Source: Xenopus tropicalis (Eukaryota; Chordata; Amphibia; Anura; Pipidae). Taken from it: a stretch of 64,000 nucleotides of DNA. Location: the NCBI RefSeq assembly GCF_000004195.4, contig NC_030679.2, forward strand, positions 29,997,712-30,061,711, read 5' to 3'. The first letter of the stretch is position 1, and the number at the start of each line of letters is the position of its first letter. The translations under genes were made by a program, and so were the position numbers. Positions 13,049 to 23,260 of this stretch are shown piece after piece. The notes beneath the pieces are model-generated. The model had not been told where the DNA came from. It did not search any database and saw only the letters and a list, made by a program, of their open reading frames with translations.

Positions 13049-13889
13049 AATGTTATAAAATAAGTTCCACCTACTTACCTATGATTCGATATAAACATGG
13101 CATCTGATTTAGTGAAGGCAAAACACAATTCAATCTGCTCATTTTACCTCATTACTTTACATCAGCCCTATTTTTGTTATTTTTAGCCCTATTTCACAAG
13201 AAATAAGTTATAGTCAAGCTGAAAGACACAATTCCGTTTTGAATTGGGCTACAATACGGCTGTGTGTTAAAGCACCAGAAGCACTAAGTGTAAGTCATTA
13301 ATTTGACCTGACATGCTGTTTATTCCTCTCCTGTACATGGAAAATGTTTTTCTTTGAAGTAGAAATCCTGCTTCAGCACTGTTGCTTAGCCAACTTTTAT
13401 CTGTTGCCTATACAAAACCCCACCGGATTTGTTGTGTGGGAACATAATGCATATTTATGAAAAGCCCCGCCATAATAAAAAGAGAGAAAAAAACTACAGT
13501 CTCGGTTTCAAATAAAATTGTGCATTCTAGAAATTCTGCAGTTTAAGAGATTATTATTTCTGAAGACTTTAGAGCACATTTGTTTCATGGTATTACTTGC
13601 CCTTGAATATAATCAAATCTAAGAAGTTAAATTAATGAAGAGCAAATACAGCCACAAAACTTATTTGCAAAATTAGATATTTTCTGTTTATGTAACACAA
13701 GGTGCTATTTTAAACTCTGTCAAATGTAAAATAGGGTTTTTTAAGGGAGTCTGTTGTGGGCAATATTGCAGTAATAGCCTTTGTATAATCGCTGCTGACT
13801 TGGCATGAAATCAATACCATTATATTTCTAATGTTGTGCAGGTCTCCCATGTTGGCTAAATATTCTCTTAGAAGATAATTATAAATTAT

Positions 13890-14070
13890 CCCATTAGCCC
13901 ATTATCCAGAAAACTCCCAAGTTGTGGAAAAGCCATCTTCAATAGAGTCCATTTTAAGCAAATAATTCAATGATTTCCTTTTTTTTCTAATAAACAGTGC
14001 ATTGCTTGATGGCAACTAAGCTGCATTAATCCATGTTAGTGGTAAAACAATCATATTGGGTTATTTTATG
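13890..14070. mobile_element. Truncated MITE of the tatggg family
   Basis: The left part reads attatccagaaaactccc and the interior gatttcc...gatggcaactaagctgcatt, matching the copy at 43,747. The right terminus is lost at the junction with the next element. Confidence 0.7.
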
Positions 14071-14074
14071 TTAA

Positions 14075-14480
14075 AGGAGACATATAGGATACACAAAAAA
14101 CCCTTAATCTGTAGGCAATTATGAAAATATGGCACTGTTTTTACTTTGGGCTAAAAATGAATACTATCCGTGAAAATTACCCTTTTTTTGTAGCTCCCTA
14201 TAGATCTTCTCTGGTCTCTGTGTTTCAAATGAGGGGTGGGTGTGTCCTAATGGTCTCTACCAGAAGATCAGTTGAAGGGGGATAGCCAATCGCAGCTCTG
14301 CAGTCACACAAGCAAGACAGGCTTCATTTCCCTATTAAGTCAGCCTAGCTGCTAATTAGTTCCTATCCTACAGTGCAGTGTTGCTGAGTGCCTGGGAAAG
14401 GCGGCAGTAGGAAGTGGCACAGATGTGTTGGACTAGTAGGGTTTTGGGGGAATTTCTCAATAAATCAGCCCAAAAAACCC
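14075..14480 (+). mobile_element. MITE of the aggagacatat family, copy 1
   Basis: Begins aggagacatatagg immediately after TTAA (14,071-14,074). The interior (gtagctccctatagatc, then ctgctaattagttcctat and tacagtgcagtg) is homologous to the copy at 39,340 in the opposite orientation. The right end is uncertain and lies in a run of T near 14,480. Confidence 0.7.
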
Positions 14481-14594
14481 TTTTTTTTTTAAAGCACTTC
14501 TATATTTAGAGCATCATAATTCAATGGCACATTCTTGTTTTTCACACAGTATGTTTTTAAAATCATTAGCAGATTTAACATGGTAATCCAAATT

Positions 14595-14785
14595 AGCGAG
14601 GGATCGCTTGTACAGAGAATCGGGTAGTTGCCGACCCGCAGGTTTGAAAATCCTGTCAGGGAGGACGCATCAGCTTTTATATGATCCTCACCTCGATGGC
14701 CTGAATCCCAGGTAGGCATATTGGGAAAAGATCTGCCTGTTTGGCGATGTCGCCAAACGAGCAGATCTTTCAGCGTATGGCCATC
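14595..14785. mobile_element. Partial ggccatacac-family MITE
   Basis: CpG-richer than its surroundings and ends gcgtatggccatc directly before TTA at 14,786. The inner palindrome gtttggcgatgtcgccaaac resembles the equivalent position in the 22,981 copy. The left terminus was not identified. Confidence 0.55.
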
Positions 14786-14789
14786 TTAA

Positions 14790-15265
14790 AGGAGAAGGAA
14801 AGGTAAAAACTAAGAAAGCTTTATCAGAAAGGTCTATGTAAATACAGCCATAAGCACTCACAGAAAAGCTGCACTGAGTACTCTATCAAAAGAAACACAA
14901 GATTTCTTGTCGTCTTTTGGTTAAATGTGTTCGAGTATCTGACTTCCTCTCTCAGTAAAATCCTTTATTCCCGAGGCCAGAGTCTGCACAGTTCTCTTCT
15001 CTCTCCCCTCTTCTGTTCTCCCCTCCCATAAGAATGCTAAGAACTCCCTCCCCCCCTTAGGAATTTGTGATCTGAACTACAAGGGCTAGAGCTGCAAGCA
15101 GGAAGCTACTTAAAATGGCAGCTGCTATCTTAAACAAATGGAGGGAGCTTCTAGGTCTCTTTACTCAGGTATGGTAATGCTTTCTGCAGAATATAGTGTT
15201 CTAAGTGGCACTAATGTGGCGAATTTATTGGCCGTAGAATGCCAGAATGACTTTCCTTCTCATTC
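14790..15265 (+). mobile_element. MITE of the aggagaaggaaag family, copy 1
   Basis: Starts aggagaaggaaagg after TTAA and ends ctttccttctcatt, an inverted match. The interior includes aagctttatcagaaaggtct, agaaaagctgcactgag and atggcagctgctatctta, shared with the copy at 39,705. About 475 bp without coding capacity; TTAA flank fits piggyBac- or Kolobok-type insertion. Confidence 0.75.
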
Positions 15266-15269
15266 AAGT

Positions 15270-17370
15270 TAAGTGATTATAATCACTGGGGTGTGCCTAA
15301 CCAATTGGTCCCACCCAGTTATTAATCCTATTGTCTGAAAGGTTGCATAAAATTTGCACATAAAAATCAAATGTTCGAATTGAAGGCGGTAGGAAGTCAC
15401 CTGAAAAAGCATGGGTGTGCTCTTTTACATTAACTCATTACATTCTCATACTCTGCAAAATTTCCATTGGACAAAATCTTTTAAAATGACAATCATAAGA
15501 GCTAAATTTACTGTGGAGCCTTCAAGTCTGTAGAAAGGAATGTTTCAGCATTCTGTCTGCACCAGTGGCTGCTTCTTCAAAGGTCACACTTGTCAACAGA
15601 GTGAAGTTTTTCTCTTCTCGCAACCTAAAAATCACTAGTGTAGGTCTTGGTCATGTTTACCCTCTAAAAAGGAGCTACATTCTCCTCTGTATTAGAAACA
15701 TTCTTGAAACCAAGGGGGGTGCCATCTGTTATAATTCATCATTATCATCATGAATTGATTCCATCCAGGGCACGATGAGCAAAAAGTGTAAGTAAAGATT
15801 AAAAATGAACATGTAAACAAGAGCTTACAATTTAAAATGTGAACATATACCTTATACACAAATAGGTTTCATATTCCATTTATTTTTCCATTACAGACAG
15901 AAAAGAATGCATACACCCTTTATTCCCACATACATAAGTCATTGTTCTTAATAAGAGGAAAATGTTATACTTATACGTTAGTATTTCCTTTCTAAATATA
16001 CATATTATTTTTTTACATGTAATTAGCCTTGCTTTTTTTAGTAACTCTCTCTATGTATAACAAGTCTCCCAAGGCCTTCCTTGTTGCCACTGAATCTCTA
16101 CAGGGGAGACCCAGGCATTCTGTTTACTGTTTAGTAGTTACACAAAGCAGCAACCATTCTTAGAGACGGAATTTGAGACTCTGTGACCTCCACTGGCCCT
16201 GCTGAAAGTCCCTTATTCTTCCTTTGCCTGGTGGGGAAGGCAGATTGTTCAGCTTTTCCCCCACTTGGTGTGTTCAGTGGAGGTTTTCCAGACAATAGGG
16301 GAGAAAGAAGAATAATTGCACCCACAACAACCATTCCTGTATATTTAATCAGAGCGTTTCAGGTTGGAATTACTAGCTACACTAGGTAATTCAAGGATAC
16401 ATTTAAAGGTAGCAGTTAAAAGAAAAAAAAAAACAGTTCTGGTAGTAGGCTTTATGATAGTATTTTTTTTTGCTTGGTACACGTATATATATTCTTTTCT
16501 CTGCTTGATCTATACAAGCCTAAGTGAACTACCCCAGGGAGGCTTCCTGAGATATTATTGGCAGTGTTCTATTTAAAGAAATGGCTCTTCTATGACAGGT
16601 TCCTTATATCCTGGTCTCGTGCTGTGCTTATCTTCTTGTTCCCTTTCAGACGTGTTGTATTATTGCGTATGGAATAAAAAAGGAAAAGAATAATTCAGAC
16701 CATTTTCCACATGACATTTCCATAACTATCACTCAGGAGGACCTGCAGGGAGATTGGGTTGCCCTGTAATTTGTCATCATTTTTATGTGTTTTCTTTATT
16801 GATGTTATTATGCAGTATCCTACAATGGCATATAGGGGTATAGAGGTGTAGGTGTGATTGATTTCCTCTCATATTTATAAAATAGCAGCCCCTGAAGCAG
16901 GGGATAGGATTTGTGGAATTGTGGGGTGAGAAACTAAGCTTGGGTGTTGTGGTTTGATGTGACTGGGGCTATCAGGCCTGGATTGACAATCTGTAGGTTC
17001 TGGCAAATGCCAGAGGGGCTGCTGTAAAATGCCATAGACATTCACTATTTAATGAGCTGGCAGTGGCCTTTTTGGACCTCTTGTGTGCTGAAGACCTGGG
17101 TGCCATGGTAAATTGAAAGGGGCTGGATATTGAATCTTTAATAGCAGGAAAGGATCCCATTATTTTTTTTATTTTTTTGTAGCCTACATATATTGCTTTA
17201 AAAACATTTCCCTATACTCTATGTATGTGTCAGGATTTTATCCTTTGTCCTTTGTTGGCTTTTATCTTGTTGTGCCACATGTTGCTGAACAACACACAAC
17301 ACCACAACACAGATCAGTAAGAGTTTAGAAATATAAAATCTTTGTAGTCAACAGTAACATCCAGCACCGA
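15270..17370. other. Noncoding, no recognised gene
   Basis: Unique AT-rich sequence with short homopolymers. Only small ORFs without features. Confidence 0.4.
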
Positions 17371-17385
17371 TTTCACAGTGTAGGG

Positions 17386-17651
17386 TGGGGGTCCCTAACC
17401 ATTTTAACCTGACAGCCACATTTAAATGTAAAAAGAGTTGGGGAGCAACACATGCCAAATAAGGGCTATGATTGGCTATTGGTACCCCTATGTGGACTGG
17501 CAGTCTACAGAAGGCTGTCTCTTTCAGTACGCCTGGTATTTATGCAACCAAAACTTGCCAGGGATTCAAAATTGGCTTTGAGGCCCCTGGGGAAAACCTC
17601 TAGGGTTGGTAAGCAACATGTTGCTCACAAACCACTGGTTGGGGATCACTG
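17386..17651 (+). mobile_element. hAT-like non-autonomous element, copy 1
   Basis: Starts gggggtccctaacc and ends ggttggggatcactg. The interior (gttggggagcaacac, ggactggcagtctac, gcaacatgttgctcac) matches the copies at 48,578, 63,325 and 63,448. Flanking 8-mers gtgtaggg and atctaggg agree at 6 of 8 positions, consistent with an old 8-bp hAT duplication. Confidence 0.75.
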
Positions 17652-17860
17652 ATCTAGGGTATTTAACATTAGCCTTATTTTATTGGTCACCAGTTGAGCA
17701 TAGTTATAGTATGTTATAAAGACTTCTGTGTACAAGAGGACTGGGCACCTTTTCCACTTCGCTTCTGAGCTTTGAGTTGTCTGTTGATTCTGACAAACAC
17801 CCCCAGACCCATATGTTCATGAACTATGCAACATGCCCTCAGACAGTGATAACACACCTA

Positions 17861-18035
17861 TGGGACATATTTATTATAGTGTGCAAGCCAACATCACCAG
17901 TGATGTTACCCATAGCAACCAATCAAATCTTTGCTTTTGTTTTTTAACTTGGAAGTGACCATTGAAATCCAATTGCTGTTACTATGGGCAACATCACCGG
18001 TGATGTTGGCATACACGTTATAACAAATATGCCCC
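17861..18035. mobile_element. Palindromic MITE with nested inverted repeats
   Basis: Outer ends gggacatatttatta and taacaaatatgccc are inverted. Inner arms centre on caacatcaccagtgatgtt and its near-complement caacatcaccggtgatgtt, each a short palindrome itself. About 175 bp, no ORF. Confidence 0.7.
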
Positions 18036-18593
18036 TAATAGAGACACCTGCAGTCTATGAAAACTGTGTGGTAATGGCCACTATCTCCAGTGTTATTTGC
18101 CTTTTATATTTCCCTTCTAATTAGTTGCCTGGTATAGAAAAATTTACCTGGTTTTATTACGCTATAACTATTGACAAACACAACATAAGTATGTTTCCCA
18201 GCAACATTTGGCAATTTCATGTCGATAAAAATATATGCTGATTTTCTTCTCCTTTTTGTGTAGTTAATCAATGAAAGGAAAAATATATATGGTATATGTA
18301 TGGTTTTATGTTTCCTGTAAGCAATGAACCATGTATTGATAAGGAGAGAGCTTATTTTGTTCACTAATCCATCCATCCTTCCTTTCTTTTATATTTGTTT
18401 TAATTATAAATAGAGTTTTTGCCTCTCTTGCAAATAAATACCGGATGCCTCTATCTCTTATCAATCTTCCCTATTAATTGGCATCAAACATTTATTTTAC
18501 TGTGCCACTATCCAGGTGGCAAGCTTAGCTGTTCAGCATTAATAGTTAAATATGGGTTGCAATAAGATCAAAGTCCATCAAATTCAACCAGTA

Positions 18594-18856
18594 CAGGTAT
18601 GGGACCTGTTATCTAAAAGCCTTATATCCAGAAAGCCCTGAATTACACGAAAACCATATCCCTTGAATAGACTCCCTTTGAATCAAATAATTAAAATTTT
18701 TAATAATTTCCTTTTCTCTCTGTAATAAAAAACCAGTACCGTGTACTTGACACCAACCGAGATATAATCCTTATTAGAGGCAAAACAGGCCTATTAAGAA
18801 AAGAACCCTAATACAAAAAAACCCACGATCTTTCTGGATAACAGGTCCCATACCTG
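18594..18856 (+). mobile_element. Complete MITE of the tatggg family
   Basis: Termini caggtatgggacctgttat and ataacaggtcccatacctg are perfect inverted repeats of at least 19 bp, flanked on both sides by TA (18,592-93 and 18,857-58). The interior is AT-rich with no ORF. TA duplication would fit a Tc1/mariner-type mobiliser. Confidence 0.85.
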
Positions 18857-18859
18857 TAC

Positions 18860-19677
18860 TACATAGAATCTCCACTCTTGATAATGGGTTGTATTCCTTG
18901 CATTCAGCATCATTATTTAAGAGCAATAAGGAGCAGAAGGACAAAAGGTGCTTGAAGTTGCTCCTACAGAAATATAGGAGCTTTCATTTCTCCTACAGAA
19001 ATGTATTTGTAGCAATAAATAGTTGTCAAAGAGGAAGGTATTATAAGGGTTAGGTCTGCTTTGATATTGTTTTTCCTAATAAAATAGGGTCTGGAAGAAC
19101 TAATATCCACTTTTCAATAATAAATAAGTTAAATAAGTTAATAATAAAAATAAGTTAAAATGTGACGAAGCAGTCCGCAACAGAACATCTTTGTGTTAGT
19201 ATCTAATAATTATTGCTCATTTCACAATGGAATCTGTTAGATTACCTTCAGCTTTCAGGTAAAAAACAGTGACCATGGGTATGATGTAGCAACTGATGGC
19301 AATGGAAATACATCATGTGCCGCAGTAGCAGCAGAGTTAAGGATAAATGGACTTTGGTTGCGTAGCGGGAGCAATGCATCAGCAGGTCAGGCATGCAGAA
19401 GACACTGGCTGAAGCATAAAACCACTTGATCAAATGCCCCATCAGCTAAAGTCAGTGCCCACAGAGCGTTGCCGTTCCACCTCCAGGCAGGTTGATATGC
19501 AGTGACACAGAGTAGCTTAGGATCCAGTATTTGTCTGTTTCTCCCTCATATATTATAGATTATATTTGCTGCTTTGTGTAGTCTCCCATTACCTTTACAA
19601 GACCACTTGAGCCTTCACTGGTAGTTGCTAATTTGGAATTACAAAGGTCCCTTTATATTGGGGACAGGAAGCTAAGC
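18860..19677. other. Noncoding, no recognised gene
   Basis: AT-rich sequence including aataagttaa repeats at 19,110-19,160. No gene recognised. Confidence 0.4.
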
Positions 19678-19680
19678 TTA

Positions 19681-20134
19681 AGGTGGCCATACACGAGGCG
19701 ATTTCGCTCGTTGTGCGATGAACGATTATATCGACAAACGATCGTATGGCGATCGAGTTCCCATACGATATGCCATCCACGAGCAACGATAATTCGGGAA
19801 AGATTTCGTCGCATCATTATCGTAAAATACGTACGATCGTACATCTACGTACGATCGAATGTCGTTGACTTCCGCTGCTGGCAATCGTGACATGCGCAGA
19901 GAACAATCGTTGAAAGACAAATGTCTGACACTCACACCAACTGGCAGATTTTATCGTTAAACGACCAAAATTTTTAAACCTGGCCGATCGATTTTGGGGA
20001 CGATAATGTCGGCTCGTTTAGTGGGACGACGATCGTTCGTACACCACCAACTATACGATAACTTAACGATAGCATCGGATCGTTCGGGAATCGGTCGTTT
20101 GTAAGTAAAAAAATCGGTCCGTGTATGGCCACCT
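19681..20134. mobile_element. CpG-rich ggccatacac-family MITE
   Basis: Termini aggtggccatacacg and cgtgtatggccacct are inverted repeats, with TTA on both sides (19,678-80 and 20,135-37). The interior is full of cgatcg, acgat and tcgt words, so CpG is far denser than in the flanking DNA, suggesting a fairly recent insertion. 454 bp. Confidence 0.85.
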
Positions 20135-20137
20135 TTA

Positions 20138-20431
20138 GTCGCACGGAAGATCGTTCCAACCCTCCACTGACATTCAGGGCTGAATCGTCCGATATGGAGG
20201 CAGAAGCAATAGGATGTCTACCTCCTTCTGTCGATTCAGCCCTGAAGGCAGATTTTGCTCAGGTGCCTTCAATGGCGCCCGATCAAAATCTTTTAACCCA
20301 CCTGATCGGCGAGTCGACCGATATCAGCAGCCTTCAGCAATATCGGTCGCCTCGGCAAGTTGCCATACACGCAACGAATATTGTACGAAATGAGGTTTTG
20401 TGCGTTATTAGCGGTGCATGTATGGCCAGCT
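20138..20431. mobile_element. Second ggccatacac-family element abutting the first
   Basis: Ends catgtatggccagc before TTA. The body (ctgaatcgtccgatatggag, tcgattcagccctgaa, cgcccgatcaaaatctttt) is homologous to the element nested at 39,871. A 141-codon ORF starts in the preceding element and crosses it, but it is a transposon by-product. Together with 19,681-20,134 this forms a two-element cluster. Confidence 0.75.
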
Positions 20432-20896
20432 TTAAGCTAAAGGGCCGGTCTTGCTATGTATCACTTGCTTGGCTCAGGGGTGCTGGGGGTTTTTCATCCC
20501 CTAGAGATGATGGGAGCAAGCTGGATAAGACTATGGGGAAAAAATCATAATGGGTTCAGACTTGTAGAATTCAAATCTCTATAATTTGCAGCTATGTGAA
20601 TTCTGGGAAATTGCAGTATTCATGAAAACAGTGGGAGTCCAGAATTATTACATCTGCTGGCAGCTTTTTACTTGCAAGCCTTCTCCAGCTTATGATGCAT
20701 TGTGTGCGTAATGGGCTTTTTTTAAAGCTTGTAAAGTTGAAGTGACATTAAGACCGTCACCACAAAATCTATATATTCTATATTTTTTTATTATCCTTTT
20801 GCATGTCATCTATCACAAAAATAGCGGCTCATATGTGTCTTTACTCTGGCGTTATGTACGAGAGAGCCTGTCATATGGAAAACCCAGGGCCTTCTC

Positions 20897-20901
<5 letters not shown>

Positions 20902-20951
<50 letters not shown>
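20902..20951. repeat. (TA)n microsatellite
   Basis: About 24 TA units, producing artificial YIYIYI reading frames. Confidence 0.95.
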
Positions 20952-20955
<4 letters not shown>

Positions 20956-20959
20956 TTAT

Positions 20960-21729
20960 TGTACTCCTTTCTTGCTTTTATTTAGTTCCAGTAATATTAT
21001 AATAATATCATCATATTTTAATGTAAAGGCTATATATGTTTTATAATACACAAGTTTTATTGAGCCATGTGACAAGTGACATCACTGATCATAACTGGTG
21101 ACATTAATCAATGCCATTTATAATTATTTAATTTTCATTCTAATTAATGGTAAAATTCTTAATATACCTTTTAAATGTGTCCCTACAAACCATGCTTTGT
21201 GATGCTATCAGTTTTATAATCAGCATTGAATAATGTCTCATGTACAATGTTACATATTATGTAATATAATAGACCCTCTTGTAAAAATGAAAATTATATA
21301 AATCCTCTTGGCGTTTAATGACCTCCATAAAAGAACTGTCTTATGCCTTTATGCAGCCATGTTACTCCTGGGTGGCTTCTAGTATTTGTATTATTTACAC
21401 TAGGGGGGGGGTTACATTGTTCCCAATGTAAACTGAGATTAATGAAGTCCCCTGTGCCATGTGAGTCACTGAAATTCGGAAATGATCAGTAATAATGCAC
21501 CCCCATCAGAAAGATATTAGAGGTCACCTGGCATTTCCCTGACCTGCATGAAAGCATTTGACCTATTGGCATGTGCTTTTGTATGCTCTTGGAAATTCTA
21601 GGTGCACTGATGTAAGAAGCCTTTTGGAAACCCATGAACTGTATTAAGACATGCAGTTATATACATAAGAAGTAACATTGTATTCCCTGGATATACTAGT
21701 GAATTGGAAGCCTAGGGTGATGGCAGGGA
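20960..21729. other. Noncoding, no recognised gene
   Basis: AT-rich, with many taatat words; nothing recognised. Confidence 0.4.
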
Positions 21730-21732
21730 TTA

Positions 21733-21920
21733 AGGGTGAAGACACACAGAGCTACTTAGTAGCAGCTACTAAACCCTAGAAAATACCCTGCCATAGACAA
21801 TACTGAGAACTGCCTCTGCTAAAACACATGTAGAGACAATTATCCGTTAATGATCAGCATTGTCTTATTTCAGTAGCCACAACAAGTAGCTGCTACTAGT
21901 AGCTCTGTGTGTCTTCACCC
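21733..21920 (+). mobile_element. MITE of the gggtgaagacaca family, copy 1
   Basis: Starts agggtgaagacacacagag after TTA and ends ctctgtgtgtcttcaccc before TTA, an inverted match. The interior reads gccatagacaatactgaga and gatcagcattgtct, shared with the copy at 22,210 in the same orientation. Confidence 0.85.
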
Positions 21921-21923
21921 TTA

Positions 21924-22206
21924 GGGCTCTGGCACACGGGGAGATTATTCGCCCGCGACAAATCTCCCTGTTCGCGGGCGACTAATTTCCCCGAACTGCC
22001 ATCCCACCGGTGAAAATATAAATGGCAGGTGGGATGGCATTCGGGGCGGCGCGATTTCCCTGAACTCATGGAAGTTTCCTCTCGTGGCGTTTTGAGGGAA
22101 ATCGCGCAGCCGCGTATGCCATCCCACCGGCGATTTACATTTTCGGTGGGATGGCATTTCGGGGAGATTAGTCGCGGGCGACTAATCTCCCTGTGTGCCA
22201 GAGCCC
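21924..22206. mobile_element. MITE of the gggctctggcacacgg family, copy 1
   Basis: Termini gggctctggcacacgggg and gtgtgccagagccc are inverted, flanked by TTA on each side. The interior has several nested palindromes (for example cgcgggcgactaat against attagtcgcccgcg, and ccatcccaccgg against ggtgggatgg) and is CpG-rich. Further copies lie at 47,333 and 53,426. Confidence 0.85.
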
Positions 22207-22209
22207 TTA

Positions 22210-22393
22210 GGGTGAAGACACACTGGGATACTAGTAGCAGCTACGTTTTCAAGGCTACTAGACTCCAGAAAGTGCCCTGCCATAGACAATACTGAGACTT
22301 ACCTGCTAAAATACACATAGAGACAATTATCAGTAAATGATCAGCATTGTCTATTTTAGTAGCCGTGACTAGTAGCTCTGTGTGCCTTCGCCC
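22210..22393 (+). mobile_element. MITE of the gggtgaagacaca family, copy 2
   Basis: Starts gggtgaagacacactggg directly after the TTA shared with the preceding element and ends gtgtgccttcgccc. Direct-repeat orientation relative to copy 1. About 184 bp. Confidence 0.85.
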
Positions 22394-22977
22394 TAAAGTG
22401 TGGTTCCCACGACCCAAAGATAACCAACAACTGTTAAGTGTTGCTGTGAACAACTGCAACACAGCCATACAGTCATTTTATAGAACTTGCATTGTATGTA
22501 ATATAGAATGTATAGGTGGATTATGTGTGCAGGACAGATACAAATTACACACAATTCTCTATATGACATCACTTTTTTTTTTTCAATATAAGGGCTTTTT
22601 TTTCCCACGGAATAGCCAACACACTTGCATTCAGAGCATGTTAGTGTGCGACTGCAGGGGAATTCTCCACCACATCTAAGGTGACAGGTTCTCAGAAACA
22701 GCAGGGAAAGTGAAGTGCAACCACAGCTTCATTAAATCACTGAGCATTCCATTGTGAAAGGCAACTTTTGTTTTTTTTTTCTTTGCCTCTGAACCTGTGG
22801 GAAAATTATACACAGGATTTTTTCTTATTTTTGTCTGTGCCATTAAAGTTGTCACAATACAGAGGCCAGAACCAACATGTAAAAGGTGATGTCAACCCAA
22901 AAATAGTAAAAGCAAATGTCACCCTATAAGCAGCTTTCCAATAAATATATTTTCATTGGTTTTAAAGCTTGTTGAAG
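22394..22977. other. Noncoding, no recognised gene
   Basis: Short homopolymers (T runs at 22,570 and 22,772) and no gene signal. Confidence 0.4.
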
Positions 22978-22980
22978 TTA

Positions 22981-23257
22981 AGGTGGCCATATATGTGAAG
23001 GTGCTCATTTGGTGAGGTCCCCAAATGGTCAGATCATTCAGCGATATGCCCAGCTTACGGTGGGAAGCTCTGATGGCTTGGCCCTCAGGATGCCAATGAA
23101 GGCCTTCAGGACGAGGGCCTCATCAGTGCACAGATGCGGTTCTCTATGCGACAAAAACATCAAACCTTCCTGATTGATATCTGGACAGGCCCATCAGCTG
23201 GCACCATACAAGTTCTGCAACGAGCCGGCATCTCTTATTAGGCAGTGTATGGCCAGC
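22981..23257. mobile_element. Complete ggccatacac-family MITE
   Basis: Starts aggtggccatatatg and ends cagtgtatggccagc with TTA on both sides (22,978-80 and 23,258-60). About 277 bp. The interior shares gatcattcagcgatatg-type sequence with the fragment at 14,595-14,785. Confidence 0.8.
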
Positions 23258-23260
23258 TTA

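Noticed and set aside
20125..20550. 141-codon plus-strand ORF
   Set aside because: Runs through the end of one MITE and across a second; no transposase motif, and the homologous copy at 39.9 kb does not keep the same frame.
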